A stretch of 64,000 nt of DNA from Actinomadura sp. K4S16 (GCF_008327685.1 NZ_BDDE01000033.1:1-64000); one strand, 5' to 3'; numbered from the stretch's first letter, positions 26,197 through 35,106 are shown. The notes: a model not told the origin generated them from the sequence alone. Numbers and translations are program-made.

Positions 26197-26240
26197 GCCG
26201 AGCCCACCGCAGCACGGTCCCACTAGGGGCGCATGAAGCT

Positions 26241-26287
26241 TCCGGCGGCCGGGGTGAGCGCACCCCGGCCGCCGGAGGCCTTTTTTC
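26241..26287 (+). terminator. Rho-independent terminator with T-run
   Basis: A perfect 16-bp stem TCCGGCGGCCGGGGTG / CACCCCGGCCGCCGGA with loop AGCG is followed by GGCC and a run of six T. It ends the secreted-protein transcript just before the convergent regulator gene. Confidence 0.95.
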
Positions 26288-26289
26288 TG

Positions 26290-27228
26290 TCAGCGGTCCA
26301 GGTGGTGGGTGTAGAGGGCGCCGGCCTGGAAGCGGGTGCGGGCGCCGAGGCGGTCGCAGAGGTCGCGGACGCGGCGCTGGACGGTGCGGGTGCTGATGGA
26401 GAGGCGGCGGGCGATGGCCTCGTCGGTGAGGCCCGCGGCGAGGAGGGCGAGGACGGCGTCATCCGGGGCGTCCGCGCCGGGGAGCGGGAGGGCGGAGCGC
26501 CACAGGGCCTCGAAGAGGGAGACCAGGGCGTCCAGCAGGGCGGACGGGTGGACGATCAGGGAGCTGTCGACCGAGCTGGCGTGCTCGGAGGTGAGCGGCA
26601 GCATGGCGGTGCGGCGGTCGGCCACGGCGAGCTTGATGGGGACGGCGCCGAGGCGGGCCTGCTCGCCGGACGCGACGGCGCGGCGGACGTAGTCCAGGGC
26701 GTGGGGCTCGTCGAGCGCCTCGGGCCCGTAGATGCCGCGCACCGTGATGCCGCGGCGCATGGTGCGCTCCTGCTCGTCGCTCGAGACGGCGGCGTCGGTC
26801 GCGAACGGCGGCTGGACGAGGACGAGCAGCTCGTCGCGGGCGCCGTTCAGGAGTTGCAGGTAGCGGCGGGCCACGGCGGCCCGGCCGCTGACGACCTCGA
26901 CGAGCTCCTCCGGGTGCGGGGCGGCCTCGGCCAGGAGGGGGCCGATGGCGGCGCGGCTGCGGGCGATCTCCTCCTGGCGGCTTGCGACGAGGGCCTCGAC
27001 CGCGACATGGGGCGGGGTGGCGAGGAGGCGGAGCGGGCGCCCGGCCAGGCGGGTGACGAGCCCGAGGTCCTCGAGGCGCGGCAGGAGGCGGCGCAGGGCC
27101 GCGACGGACGCGCCGTGGCGCGCCGCGAGGTCGGCGAGGGTCGACGGGCCCTCCCGCAGCAGGGCTCGGTACGCCGCCTCCTCGGCGGCGCTCACCCCGA
27201 GTCCCTCCAGGAGTGGCAAATCGGACAC
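26290..27228 (-). CDS. TrmB-like / LuxR-type dual-HTH regulator
   Basis: 312 residues. The N-terminus looks like a TrmB-type winged helix (SAAEEAAYRALLREGPSTLADLAARHGASVAALRRLL). The middle resembles a PLD-like effector domain, and the C-terminus is a LuxR/GerE helix-turn-helix (DDAVLALLAAGLTDEAIARRLSISTRTVQRRVRDLCDRLGA). This architecture is common in actinomycetes, and some members sit beside secreted proteases they may control. It diverges from a large secreted protein gene (27357), with about 130 bases between, so direct regulation is plausible. Confidence 0.82.
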   Translation of the reverse strand: MSDLPLLEGLGVSAAEEAAYRALLREGPSTLADLAARHGASVAALRRLLPRLEDLGLVTRLAGRPLRLLATPPHVAVEALVASRQEEIARSRAAIGPLLAEAAPHPEELVEVVSGRAAVARRYLQLLNGARDELLVLVQPPFATDAAVSSDEQERTMRRGITVRGIYGPEALDEPHALDYVRRAVASGEQARLGAVPIKLAVADRRTAMLPLTSEHASSVDSSLIVHPSALLDALVSLFEALWRSALPLPGADAPDDAVLALLAAGLTDEAIARRLSISTRTVQRRVRDLCDRLGARTRFQAGALYTHHLDR

Positions 27229-27356
27229 GTCCTAAACCTACGGGTTCCTGGCCCGTTTGACGGGTTCCCGCCATGACGGAAGCCGCCAGCGCCTGCACTG
27301 GATCGTTCCAGGCGGCCGACCTCACAATCAAGATCCAATTCTTGGGAGGGATGGCC

Positions 27357-29633
27357 ATGTGGTTGAGGACCGCGGCGGCCCTGGGCCTCGGCGCGCTGGT
27401 GTTCGCGACGCCCGCGGCGGCGGACTCCGGACCCGCGTCCGCGTTGCGGGCGGAGGCCGGAGCATTCGACGTCACGCTGCCCACCGGTGACACGGTGCAC
27501 GTAGCGGGGGGCGGCACGACCGTCACGCCCGCGCCGGGACGTGCCCCGGCGTTCTCCGTCCGGCACAGCGGAGGCGATCTGTACGTCGTCCCGGACGACC
27601 GGCTCGGCGACGACCCGGAACGGTACAACGTGACGGCGCTGCACGAGCGGCGGCCCGCCGCGCCGAAGCCGAAGGCGAAGGCGTCCGGCGATCTGGTGAC
27701 CGTCCGGGTGAAGAGCATCGCGCGGGACGGGCGGCCCGGCCCCGGGACGGTCGGCTTCCTGAACGTGAAGGACGCCTCGCTCGGCAACGCGCACCGTCCG
27801 CTGCCCGGAGACCCGGAGGCGCCCTGCACCGACGAGCGCTGGAACGACTCGAACTGCATCCGGCTGGCGCCGGGGACGTACTCCGTCCTGGGCGTCGTGA
27901 AGACGATGCCGTCGTGGGCGCCGAGCACCGACGCCGGCAAGCCGCTCAACTACAGCCTCGTCGGCCACCCGGAGATCGAGATCACCGGGGACACCGAGAT
28001 CGTCCTGGACGCGCGCAAGGCGCGGGAGGTGACGGTCCGCACGCCCGAGCACGCCACCGCGCCCGGCCCGGGGGCGGTGAGCCACCTGATGTGGACGCGC
28101 GGCACCGCGAACGGGCCGGCCGTGGACGAGGGCGTCTACCTGGGCGACGGCTCGATGCTGGAGGAGCGGGTGTTCCTCCAGCCGACCGAGCGGGTCCGCA
28201 CCGGGACGTTCGAGGCCTACACGCGGTGGCGGCTGGAGGCGCCCGCGATCACGATGCGGGCGGGGAGCCGGGTGCTGCATCCCCAGTACTATCCGGCGGC
28301 CTACTTCAGCGACACCTCCGACCAGTTCCCGCGGCTCGACGGCAGCGCCCGCATGCCCGTCGGGGACGGGGACAGGCCCGGCGCCGACCTGCGCGGCCGG
28401 CTCGCCCTCGTCCAGCGCAGGGACGGCGTGCCCGTCGCCGAGCAGGTCGAAAGGGCCGCGAAGGCGGGAGCGCGCATGGTCGCGGTCTACAACGACACGC
28501 CCGGCGTGAACGACGACCCGGGCGACTACGGGAGGCTGCTGAAGGTCCCCACCATCCGCCTGTCCCATGAGGAAGGACGGGCCCTCCTGCGGGAGCGGGC
28601 GACGGTCGCGGCCAAGGGCATCGCGGACAGCCCCTACCAGTACGACCTGGTGTTCCCGGAGCAAGGACGGATCTCCAAGAACCTGGACTACGTCGCTCGC
28701 ACGAGTGGGCTGGCGCGGATCGACAGCGCCTACCACGGCGGCGGCGCCATGACCGCCGCGCGCTACAGCAAGCGCCCGTGGGAGGACTTCGCTCTCGCCT
28801 ACGCCTACCCGGTGACCGGCACTCCGCGAACGCGCGTGGAGTACGTCTCAGCCGATCCGGATACGCGATGGTCCGCAATGGCAATCACTCCGGAGCAGCC
28901 TTACAACAACGCCTTCCCCGGCCCGGAGACACCGCACGTCGTGCTCAGTGAGACGAAATGGTCCTCGTACAGGGCGGGGCAGCGTGAAGCGCACAGCTGG
29001 AACAAGGGTCCGCTCACCGGCGGCATCAGCGCGCAGTCGCCGATCGTCCGCGCCGGCGACCTGATCCGGCTCCGCGTCGGCCTGGCGGACGCGGCGCGGA
29101 ATTTCGCCGACGTCTACTCCAGTTCCTTCCCGAACGGCTTCACCACCGATTTCCGCGTCTACCGGGACGGCGAACTGATCGCGCAGACCGCCCACAAGGC
29201 GAACGGCACACTGGCGACGACCCCCGAGGACGCCGAATACCGCGTCGAATTCGACTTCGCCAACGGCGCCCCTTGGGCCCGGTCGTCCACGCAAGCCAGG
29301 ACGTCATGGACGTTCCGTTCCGCGCGAACGGCCGACCTCACCGTCCTTCCGCTGCTCCAGGTGGGTTACGACGCGGCGCTCGACACACGGAACAGGACCC
29401 GCTCCAGGACGCTGAGGCTGACGGTCGCGCACCAGGACGGCTCGTCCGCGCCGCTGCGACGCCTGTCCCTCCAGACGTCGTTCGACGACGGCGCCACGTG
29501 GACGGACGTTCCGCTGCGGAACGGCGTCGCCGGCCTCCACGGGACAGGGATGGTGTCCCTGCGGGTCAAGGCCGAGGACGGCCGGGGCAACACGATCACG
29601 CAGGAGACGATCCGCGCCTACGAGCTGCACTGA
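27357..29633 (+). CDS. Large secreted PA-domain protein, no protease domain seen
   Basis: 758 residues. A signal peptide (WLRTAAALGLGALVFATPAAA) leads into beta-rich sequence. Residues about 330-400 resemble a protease-associated (PA) domain (GADLRGRLALVQRRDGVPVAEQVERAAKAGARMVAVYND). The C-terminal third is beta-sandwich-like, ending with SLQTSFDDGATWTDVPL. I see no subtilisin or zinc-peptidase motif, although such PA and C-terminal parts are typical of secreted S8 peptidases. It may be a non-catalytic relative or an adhesin-like binder. The ATG at 27357 is chosen because GGAGGG lies 6 bases upstream; ATG 27351 directly abuts that site. Confidence 0.75.
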   Translation: MWLRTAAALGLGALVFATPAAADSGPASALRAEAGAFDVTLPTGDTVHVAGGGTTVTPAPGRAPAFSVRHSGGDLYVVPDDRLGDDPERYNVTALHERRPAAPKPKAKASGDLVTVRVKSIARDGRPGPGTVGFLNVKDASLGNAHRPLPGDPEAPCTDERWNDSNCIRLAPGTYSVLGVVKTMPSWAPSTDAGKPLNYSLVGHPEIEITGDTEIVLDARKAREVTVRTPEHATAPGPGAVSHLMWTRGTANGPAVDEGVYLGDGSMLEERVFLQPTERVRTGTFEAYTRWRLEAPAITMRAGSRVLHPQYYPAAYFSDTSDQFPRLDGSARMPVGDGDRPGADLRGRLALVQRRDGVPVAEQVERAAKAGARMVAVYNDTPGVNDDPGDYGRLLKVPTIRLSHEEGRALLRERATVAAKGIADSPYQYDLVFPEQGRISKNLDYVARTSGLARIDSAYHGGGAMTAARYSKRPWEDFALAYAYPVTGTPRTRVEYVSADPDTRWSAMAITPEQPYNNAFPGPETPHVVLSETKWSSYRAGQREAHSWNKGPLTGGISAQSPIVRAGDLIRLRVGLADAARNFADVYSSSFPNGFTTDFRVYRDGELIAQTAHKANGTLATTPEDAEYRVEFDFANGAPWARSSTQARTSWTFRSARTADLTVLPLLQVGYDAALDTRNRTRSRTLRLTVAHQDGSSAPLRRLSLQTSFDDGATWTDVPLRNGVAGLHGTGMVSLRVKAEDGRGNTITQETIRAYELH

Positions 29634-29651
29634 CGGGCGGTGTGACCAGCG

Positions 29652-29683
29652 CCGTGACCCCGGCGGGAGGGCCGGGGTCACGG
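29652..29683. terminator. Hairpin terminator, convergent
   Basis: A perfect 13-bp stem CCGTGACCCCGGC / GCCGGGGTCACGG with a 6-base loop lies between two convergent genes (ends 29633 and 29734). Confidence 0.85.
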
Positions 29684-29733
29684 TGCGGGGGGCGGGTTCA
29701 GTTGACGTCAGGACCGGGGCCCGCCCCACCGGG

Positions 29734-30219
29734 TCACGGCTGGGTGTAGTCGTACTTGGCGGTGACGGTGGCCGAGGAGGGGCAGAAGAGGCCGCTCGTC
29801 TTGTTGACGGTCTGGTTCGCGAACGTGACGGTGAGCGGGAAGTTCGTGCCCGTGTAGGTGCCGGTCAGGTTCCCGCCGTAGGTGCAGCCGACCGCGCTCA
29901 TCGAGAAGCCGTTGATCTTGGCGACGCCGCCGCTGAAGCTGCCGCTCCAGGGCAGGGCTCCGGGGGTGACGGTGACGCCGCAGCCGCCGGCGCTGGCGGA
30001 GGTGTAGGACGCGGTGGTGCCGTCCGCGGCGACGCTGCCCTTCAGCGTCGAGCTGGTGCAGGTGGCCGAGACCCCCGCGTTGATCGTCATGGTGCCGTTG
30101 AGGTTGGCGGTGAACGTCCCGGGCGTCACGGCCAGGGCGGGGGCGGCCGTCAGGCCGAGGGCGAGGGTGGCTGCGGCCGCGGCGGAGGCGACCGCGGCGG
30201 TCTTCGTGGTGCGAGACAA
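29734..30219 (-). CDS. Small secreted protein with four cysteines
   Basis: 161 residues. A signal peptide (RTTKTAAVASAAAAATLALGLTAAPALA) is followed by a Gly/Ser/Thr-rich beta domain (GTFTANLNGTMTINAGVSATC, GGCGVTVTPGALPWSG, AVGCTYGGNLTGTYTG, GLFCPSS). The four cysteines probably form two disulfides. Similar abundant secreted proteins of unknown role occur widely in actinomycetes; no enzyme motif is present. Confidence 0.78.
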   Translation of the reverse strand: MSRTTKTAAVASAAAAATLALGLTAAPALAVTPGTFTANLNGTMTINAGVSATCTSSTLKGSVAADGTTASYTSASAGGCGVTVTPGALPWSGSFSGGVAKINGFSMSAVGCTYGGNLTGTYTGTNFPLTVTFANQTVNKTSGLFCPSSATVTAKYDYTQP

Positions 30220-30922
30220 GGGGGGTCCTCATTTCGAACTGCGGGCGTCGCGCCTGCACCCGAAGGGTGGGGTGGGAGGTCCGCTGACCCGTGCGCGGCT
30301 CCGCCCATGGCCGGTGGGGGAAGCCGCCGCGAATCAGGGACCGGGCCGGGGAACCGCCGTGTCACCCTCGACACGGGCTCCGACCGGAGTAGAACGCGTT
30401 CTAACAGAGAACATAGACAAGGGTCGTTGAGTGGTCAACACCCGGAACGACACTCTGTCCTTATCTGAAGATGACCCGGTTCATAAAATGGTGTTTCGCG
30501 TGTCCGTAAGTCCATATCCATGCAGGATGCAGACATATTGGACAGCGGCTTCCCTCGCCCGACCGCTCCTCTACTTCCTTCCGCGGGGGACGGAGAGAGG
30601 GAGGCCAAAGTCAGCGAGAACCCGTTACAGAGCGCAGCGCGGCACCGAGCGCACGAGGGAAATTCGGGACGGTTGTGAAATTTCACATTCGTTCTGATCG
30701 TCATTGAAAACCCGGTCGCGCGTCGCCGCCCCGGCAGCTCTGATCTGGAGTTTCGCGCCGGGCTCCGGGCGCCGGGAACGGCCGGCTGGTCTCCCGGCCC
30801 GCCGTTGTCAGGCGTGCGCTCCCGGTCCATTGTGACGGGACCCCCAGCGTCCGTGAGCGTACGCGGGAGACCCTCGCGGCGCGGCGAGCGGGCGCGCAGA
30901 GCCGAACGGCAGGTACCCCGTC
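30220..30922. other. Long, less GC-rich intergenic region
   Basis: 703 bases between a divergent secreted-protein gene and the carboxypeptidase gene. The middle (about 30380-30720) is clearly less GC-rich than the rest of the window, and short open frames there have no recognisable product. It holds one perfect 14-bp palindrome (30392-30405). Long promoters are common before secreted enzymes. A small RNA gene is possible, but I cannot support one. Confidence 0.55.
30392..30405. promoter_or_regulatory. 14-bp palindromic operator, KstR-like pattern
   Basis: TAGAACGCGTTCTA is a perfect palindrome and fits TnnAACnnGTTnnA, the pattern I recall for KstR-type TetR repressors of lipid or steroid genes. 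No such metabolic genes are adjacent, so it may serve another TetR-type regulator of the flanking secreted proteins. Confidence 0.4.
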
Positions 30923-32203
30923 ATGAGAAGACCCCGCCGACTCCGTTCCCTGCTCACCGCTCCGTCGGTGCTCGCCCTGGCCCTGGCCGGGCTCGCGGCG
31001 CCCGCCGCCGCGTCCCCGCCGGGCTCCGAGACCGCCGGGCAGTACGTCGTCACCGGTCCGCGGACCGCCCAGCAGCGCAGCCAGGTCGCCCGCACCGGGG
31101 CGGCGATCAACGACATCAAGGCCGGCACCGTGGAGGTCAGCGCCATCCCCTCGGAGGTCCGGGCCATCCGGCGGCTCGGCTTCGCCGTGAAGCCCGCTCC
31201 CGTCCAGACCGCGAACCCGAGCGCGGCGCCGAGCACGGCGGCGACCTCGTACCACACGTTCGCCGAGATGCGGCAGGAGGTCGACTCCGTCGTCGCCGCC
31301 CACCCGCAGATCGCCCGCCAGTTCGTCGCCGGCAAGTCCTACCAGGGCCGCGACATCGTCGGCGTGAAGATCAGCGACAACGTGGCGACCGACGAGAACG
31401 AGCCCGAAGTGCTGATCATCGCCAACATCCACGCCCGGGAGCGCCTCACCGCCGAGCAGGCGCTCGACTACATCGGGCAGCTCACCACCGGCTACGGGTC
31501 GAACAGCCGGATCACGAACCTGGTGAACACGCGCGAGATCTACGTCATGCCCATGGTCAACCCTGACGGCCAGGTCTACGACATGACCAGCGACACCCAG
31601 CCGGGGCGGTGGTGGCGCAAGAACCGCCAGCCCAACCCGACGTCCACGGGCACGGACCTGAACCGCAACTTCGCCTACAAGTGGGGCTGCTGCGGCGGGT
31701 CGTCCGGCAACGGCGGCAGCGAGACCTACCGGGGCACCGGTGCGGAGTCGGCCCCCGAGACGAAGGTCATCGCCGACTTCGTGCGGAGCCGGGTCGTGGG
31801 CGGCAAGCAGCAGATCGGGATGTTCCTGGACGTCCACTCGGAAGCGGAACTCGTGCTGTGGCCGTTCGGGTACACCTACAGCAACACCGTCCCCGGGGCG
31901 ATGTCCGCCGACGAGGAGGCCGCCCACCGCACCATCGGGCGGGAACTGGCCTCGACGAACGGCTTCACCCCCGAGCAGTCGAGTGACCTCTACATCACCG
32001 ACGGCACGACGGACGACTGGACCTGGGGCAACCAGCGCATCTTCTCGTTCACGTTCGAACTGGGCGGCGGAAGCTTCTACCCGGCGCCGTCCGCCATCGC
32101 CGGCGAAGTCCAGCGCAGCCGCGAGGCGCTGCTGCGGCTGACCGACTACGCGGACTGCCCGTACCGGGCGATCGGCAAGCAGGGCCAGTACTGCGCCTCG
32201 TGA
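30923..32203 (+). CDS. Secreted M14 zinc carboxypeptidase
   Basis: 426 residues. A signal peptide (residues 1-30) and a propeptide-like segment to about 105 precede the M14 domain. Zinc ligands fit the HxxE...H pattern: H170 and E173 in NIHARE, and H305 in DVHSEAEL. The catalytic Glu is E379 in FTFELGG. Substrate-binding segments MPMVNPDGQVYD and GTDLNRNFAYKW are also present. It removes C-terminal residues from peptides outside the cell. A Cys-Cys pair (WGCCGG) and two late cysteines may form disulfides. It is followed by the convergent F420-type oxidoreductase gene. Confidence 0.92.
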   Translation: MRRPRRLRSLLTAPSVLALALAGLAAPAAASPPGSETAGQYVVTGPRTAQQRSQVARTGAAINDIKAGTVEVSAIPSEVRAIRRLGFAVKPAPVQTANPSAAPSTAATSYHTFAEMRQEVDSVVAAHPQIARQFVAGKSYQGRDIVGVKISDNVATDENEPEVLIIANIHARERLTAEQALDYIGQLTTGYGSNSRITNLVNTREIYVMPMVNPDGQVYDMTSDTQPGRWWRKNRQPNPTSTGTDLNRNFAYKWGCCGGSSGNGGSETYRGTGAESAPETKVIADFVRSRVVGGKQQIGMFLDVHSEAELVLWPFGYTYSNTVPGAMSADEEAAHRTIGRELASTNGFTPEQSSDLYITDGTTDDWTWGNQRIFSFTFELGGGSFYPAPSAIAGEVQRSREALLRLTDYADCPYRAIGKQGQYCAS

Positions 32204-32249
32204 CGGCCGCGCCGGTCCGGTGCGGCCCGCAACGGACCGGGCCGGCGCG

Positions 32250-33218
32250 TCAGCCGAACCGTTCGCGGAGGGCCGGCAGGAGGTCTGCCTCCGCCCACGT
32301 CCGGAAGTCCTTCTGGTGCTCGGGCCCGGACTGGCAGAACGAGATGTGGGTGAAGCCCGCGTCCGCCCACTGCTGGACGGCCTCCACGTAGTCGTCGACG
32401 TTGTCGCCGCAGGGAACGGACTCGACCACGTCCTCCGGGCGGACGGTCTTCGTGGCGGCCTCGAAGTTCACCGGACCCGGCAGTTCCGCCATCACCTTCC
32501 ACCCCGGCGCGGAGAACTTCCACGTCCGGTGGGCGCGCTCCTTGCACTCCTCGTAGTCGGACCCGAAGGCCACCGGGATCTGCCCGTAGACGGGCTTGCC
32601 CGCGCCGCCCTCTTTGTGGAAGAACTCGACGACCTCCGGGACGGGCTGGTCGGAGATGAGCAGGTCCGCGTGCTCGGCGGCGAGCCGCCCCGCGCGCCGC
32701 CCGAAGGCCGCCATGCCGATCCGGACGGGCTCGTCGGGCAGGTCGTAGATCTTCGCGGAGTCGACGCTGAAGTGCCGGCCCCGGTAGTTGACGTAGTCGC
32801 CGCTGAACAGCGCCCGGATGATCTCGACGGCCTCGGCGAACATCTCGTGCCGCACGTCCACCGACGGCCAGCCGCGCCCGACGACGTGCTCGTTGAGGTT
32901 CTCCCCCGCGCCGAGGCCGAGCGAGAACCGGCCGTCCGACAGGACGCCCATCGTGGCGGCCTTCTGCGCCACCACGGCCGGGTGGTAGCGCATGATCGGG
33001 CAGGTCACGAACGTCATCAGCGGGATGCGGTCGGTGGCCTGGGCCAGCGCGCCGAGCACCGACCAGGCGTAGGCGGAGTGGCCCTGGCTCTCCAGCCACG
33101 GGAAGTAGTGGTCGGAGATGACCGAGTAGCCGAAGCCCGCCTCCTCGGCCTCCACGAGGTCGGTGACGAGCTGCTTGGCCGGTGTCTGCTCGCAGAGCAG
33201 CGTGTATCCGAATTCCAT
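32250..33218 (-). CDS. LLM-class F420-dependent oxidoreductase (G6PDH-like)
   Basis: A 322-residue TIM-barrel flavin/F420 enzyme of the luciferase-like superfamily. Signatures are the N-terminal FGYTLLCEQ, ISDHYFPW (SDH motif), FVTCPIMRYHPAVVAQKAATMGVLSDGRFSLGLGAGENLNEH (read in sections) and a C-terminal FTHISFCQSGPEHQKDF. The pattern fits the F420-dependent glucose-6-phosphate dehydrogenase family, but substrate choice varies widely. It begins 1 base after the ferritin-like gene stops and is surely co-transcribed with it. Confidence 0.87.
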   Translation of the reverse strand: MEFGYTLLCEQTPAKQLVTDLVEAEEAGFGYSVISDHYFPWLESQGHSAYAWSVLGALAQATDRIPLMTFVTCPIMRYHPAVVAQKAATMGVLSDGRFSLGLGAGENLNEHVVGRGWPSVDVRHEMFAEAVEIIRALFSGDYVNYRGRHFSVDSAKIYDLPDEPVRIGMAAFGRRAGRLAAEHADLLISDQPVPEVVEFFHKEGGAGKPVYGQIPVAFGSDYEECKERAHRTWKFSAPGWKVMAELPGPVNFEAATKTVRPEDVVESVPCGDNVDDYVEAVQQWADAGFTHISFCQSGPEHQKDFRTWAEADLLPALRERFG

Positions 33219-33219
33219 G

Positions 33220-33756
33220 TCACATCCCCAACAGGTCCGTGAGGTCGTCGGCGTGTTCCTCTTCCTCGGCGAGGATGTCCTCCATCAGCCTCCGGGTGGT
33301 CACGTCGCCGTCGCCGAGCCAGCGGATGATCTCCTGGTAGGACTCGATGACGATCCGCTCGGCGACGAGGTTCTCCTGGAGCATGCTCTTCAGGTCGTTC
33401 TCGTCGAACGTCTCGTAGGTCGTGTGGGAGCGCTCGGCCAGGGTCTTGGGGTCGAAGTCCGGCTGACCGCCGAGCTGGCTGATGCGCTCCGCGGCGCGCA
33501 TGGCGTGCCCGCGCTCCTCGTCGGCGTGCTCGCTGAACTCCGCCGACACCTGCGCCCGGTCGATCCCCGTCGCGCTGATCGCGTGCTGCGCGTAGCGCAT
33601 CCAGCAGACCATCTCGGTGGCGAGGACGTCGTTGAGGACGCCGATGACCTCCCCGGCGCTGCGGCCGTACCCCTCGGTCACCGGACCGTCGGCCATCTTG
33701 GCGCGGGCGCGTTCGCGGATCGCCGCGACGTCGATGCTGAAACTGCTCTCGGCCAT
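33220..33756 (-). CDS. Ferritin-like / bacterioferritin-type diiron protein
   Basis: 178 residues, four-helix bundle. Candidate diiron ligands: Glu in LATEMVCWMRYAQH, Glu/His in HADEERGHAMRAAERI, Glu in ENLVAERIVIESY, and Glu/His in LAEEEEHADDL. These proteins store iron or detoxify it with peroxide. ATG 33756 has a GGGAGGGG site upstream; the open frame further back overlaps the promoter region of the peptide array. It diverges from that array with about 215 bases between. Confidence 0.85.
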   Translation of the reverse strand: MAESSFSIDVAAIRERARAKMADGPVTEGYGRSAGEVIGVLNDVLATEMVCWMRYAQHAISATGIDRAQVSAEFSEHADEERGHAMRAAERISQLGGQPDFDPKTLAERSHTTYETFDENDLKSMLQENLVAERIVIESYQEIIRWLGDGDVTTRRLMEDILAEEEEHADDLTDLLGM

Positions 33757-33851
33757 GTTCCCCTCCCGATCAGCGCGGACGTGGGCTCCCCTACCCAGCA
33801 GGCGCCGCTCATGCCTCGCCACGCACGACTCCCGGCCGACTGGCGAGCACC

Positions 33852-33881
33852 TTGGACACTCCTTGTGACCAGTGATACACG
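33852..33881 (+). promoter_or_regulatory. Promoter of peptide gene 1
   Basis: TTGGAC (33852-33857), 18 bases, then TACACG (33876-33881), aligned with the same boxes in the other four units. The -10 box differs by one base from the others. About 90 bases of conserved leader follow, carrying AAGGAG 11 bases before the ATG. Confidence 0.6.
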
Positions 33882-33971
33882 TAAAGCGATATCGCTCCGA
33901 CCTGGGGCGGGGGGCAAGAGACATCCGGTCTCCACCTTGAGAGCCGGGCGCAACAAGGAGAGGCAACCCAG

Positions 33972-34220
33972 ATGAAGTCCTTCAGCTACACCGACCTCGA
34001 CAGGCTCACCGGCGAGGTCCTGCCGGAGCGCGCCGTGCTGTCCACCCTGCTCACCAGTGGCGGCCACCACGGCCACGGCGGCCACGGCGGCCACGGCGGC
34101 AGCACCGCGGTCGTTCCGCTGTGCCAGAGCGTCGTCACCAGCCACGAGGCGCTCGTGGTGCTCCAGGACAACGGGCCGGTCTTCGTCTGCTCCAGCGCCG
34201 TGGTCGCCTCGGGCCACTGA
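33972..34220 (+). CDS. Repeated small peptide 1 (82 residues), His/Gly-rich core
   Basis: First of five paralogous peptides. Residues 1-27 (MKSFSYTDLD, LTGEVLPER, AVLSTLL) are almost invariant in the family. Residues 28-43 form the variable core, here a GHGG repeat with six His. The tail is conserved: TAVVPLCQSVVTSHE, then a second Cys in FVCSSAVVASGH. No signal peptide or membrane helix is present. The layout suggests a leader recognised by an enzyme, a variable centre and a tail closed by a Cys pair. The His-rich core could bind metal. The family is not recognised; a RiPP precursor or a secreted peptide is inferred. Confidence 0.85.
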   Translation: MKSFSYTDLDRLTGEVLPERAVLSTLLTSGGHHGHGGHGGHGGSTAVVPLCQSVVTSHEALVVLQDNGPVFVCSSAVVASGH

Positions 34221-34255
34221 GCCGCGCAAAAGCGAACGCGAACCACGCCCGCACG

Positions 34256-34292
34256 AGAAGGGTCGGCGCACCACGCCGGCCCTTTCTCTTTT
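34256..34292 (+). terminator. Terminator of peptide gene 1
   Basis: AGAAGGGTCGGCG / CGCCGGCCCTTTCT hairpin with a short loop and an imperfect stem, followed by CTTTTC. It matches the hairpins after the other units. Confidence 0.8.
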
Positions 34293-34405
34293 CCAAAACT
34301 CCAGTGAAAGCCATGGCAAAGAACCGGTGCCGGGCCTCCGTCGTCATTCCAAGGCCACCCGGCCACCCCGGCCACGACACGATGAATCCGTCGACCGACC
34401 CCTCT

Positions 34406-34435
34406 TTGGATACTGTGAGTCATTGATGCTATACG
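34406..34435 (+). promoter_or_regulatory. Promoter of peptide gene 2
   Basis: TTGGAT (34406-34411), 18 bases, TATACG (34430-34435). Same spacing as in all five units. The start codon is 90 bases downstream. Confidence 0.65.
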
Positions 34436-34524
34436 TAGAGACACATCGCTCCGACCTGGGGCGGAGGGCAAGAGACATCCGGTCTCCACCTTGAGAGCCG
34501 GGCGCAACAAGGAGAAAGAACCAG

Positions 34525-34803
34525 ATGAAGTCCTTCAGCTACACCGATCTCGACAAGCTCACCGGCGAGGTCCTGCCGGAGCGCGCCGTGCTGTCCACCC
34601 TGCTCACCGGCGGCGGCCACGGCAACAGCAACGGCAACGAGAACGCCAACTTCAACCTCGGCGGCGGCCACGGCGGCAGCACCGCGGTCGTGCCGCTGTG
34701 CCAGAGCGTCGTCACCAGCCACGAGGGCCTCCTGGGCCTGGTCGCCGCGGACAACGAGTCGTCCTTCGCCTGCGCCAGCGCCGCGGTGGCCTCGGGCCAC
34801 TGA
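34525..34803 (+). CDS. Repeated small peptide 2 (92 residues), Asn/Gly-rich core
   Basis: Second paralogue. The leader and tail are as in peptide 1. The core (about residues 28-52) is GGGHGNSNGNENANFNLGGG followed by HGG, with alternating Asn (NxNxN). The tail holds PLCQSVVTSHEGLLGLV and FACASAAVASGH, giving two cysteines. The ribosome-binding site AAGGAGA is 11 bases before the ATG. It differs from peptide 3 at only a few residues, mostly in the tail. Confidence 0.87.
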   Translation: MKSFSYTDLDKLTGEVLPERAVLSTLLTGGGHGNSNGNENANFNLGGGHGGSTAVVPLCQSVVTSHEGLLGLVAADNESSFACASAAVASGH

Positions 34804-34838
34804 GCCGCGCGAACGCGAACGCGGGCCACACCCGCACG

Positions 34839-34869
34839 AGAAGGGCCGGCGCCCACCGCCGGCCCTTCT
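34839..34869 (+). terminator. Terminator of peptide gene 2
   Basis: Perfect stem AGAAGGGCCGGCG / CGCCGGCCCTTCT type hairpin, then CCCTTTTC. Confidence 0.88.
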
Positions 34870-34989
34870 CCCTTTTCAAAAAACCGCGGTGAAAGCCATG
34901 GCAAAGAATCGGAGCCGGACTCCGTCGTCATTCCATGGCCACCGCGCCCGCCCCGCCCCGACACGACGAATTCACTGTTCAGCCTCTCC

Positions 34990-35019
34990 TTGGGAACTCT
35001 GCGCGACACGTGCTATACG
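34990..35019 (+). promoter_or_regulatory. Promoter of peptide gene 3
   Basis: TTGGGA (34990-34995), 18 bases, TATACG (35014-35019), aligned to the other units. The start codon is about 90 bases downstream. Confidence 0.65.
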
Positions 35020-35106
35020 TAGAGTCACCTCTCTCCGACCCGGGGATGAGGAAGGGACATCCGGTCTCCACCTTGAGATCCGGGCGCAACAAGGAGAAAC
35101 AACCAG

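Noticed and set aside
30431..30697. Plus-strand frame of 88 codons in the less GC-rich gap
   Set aside because: Weak start context and a composition unlike neighbouring genes; it resembles no protein I know.
32250..33756. F420-type oxidoreductase and ferritin-like protein as tailoring enzymes of the peptide array
   Set aside because: They are transcribed away from the array and have ordinary metabolic relatives; there is no sequence evidence linking them.
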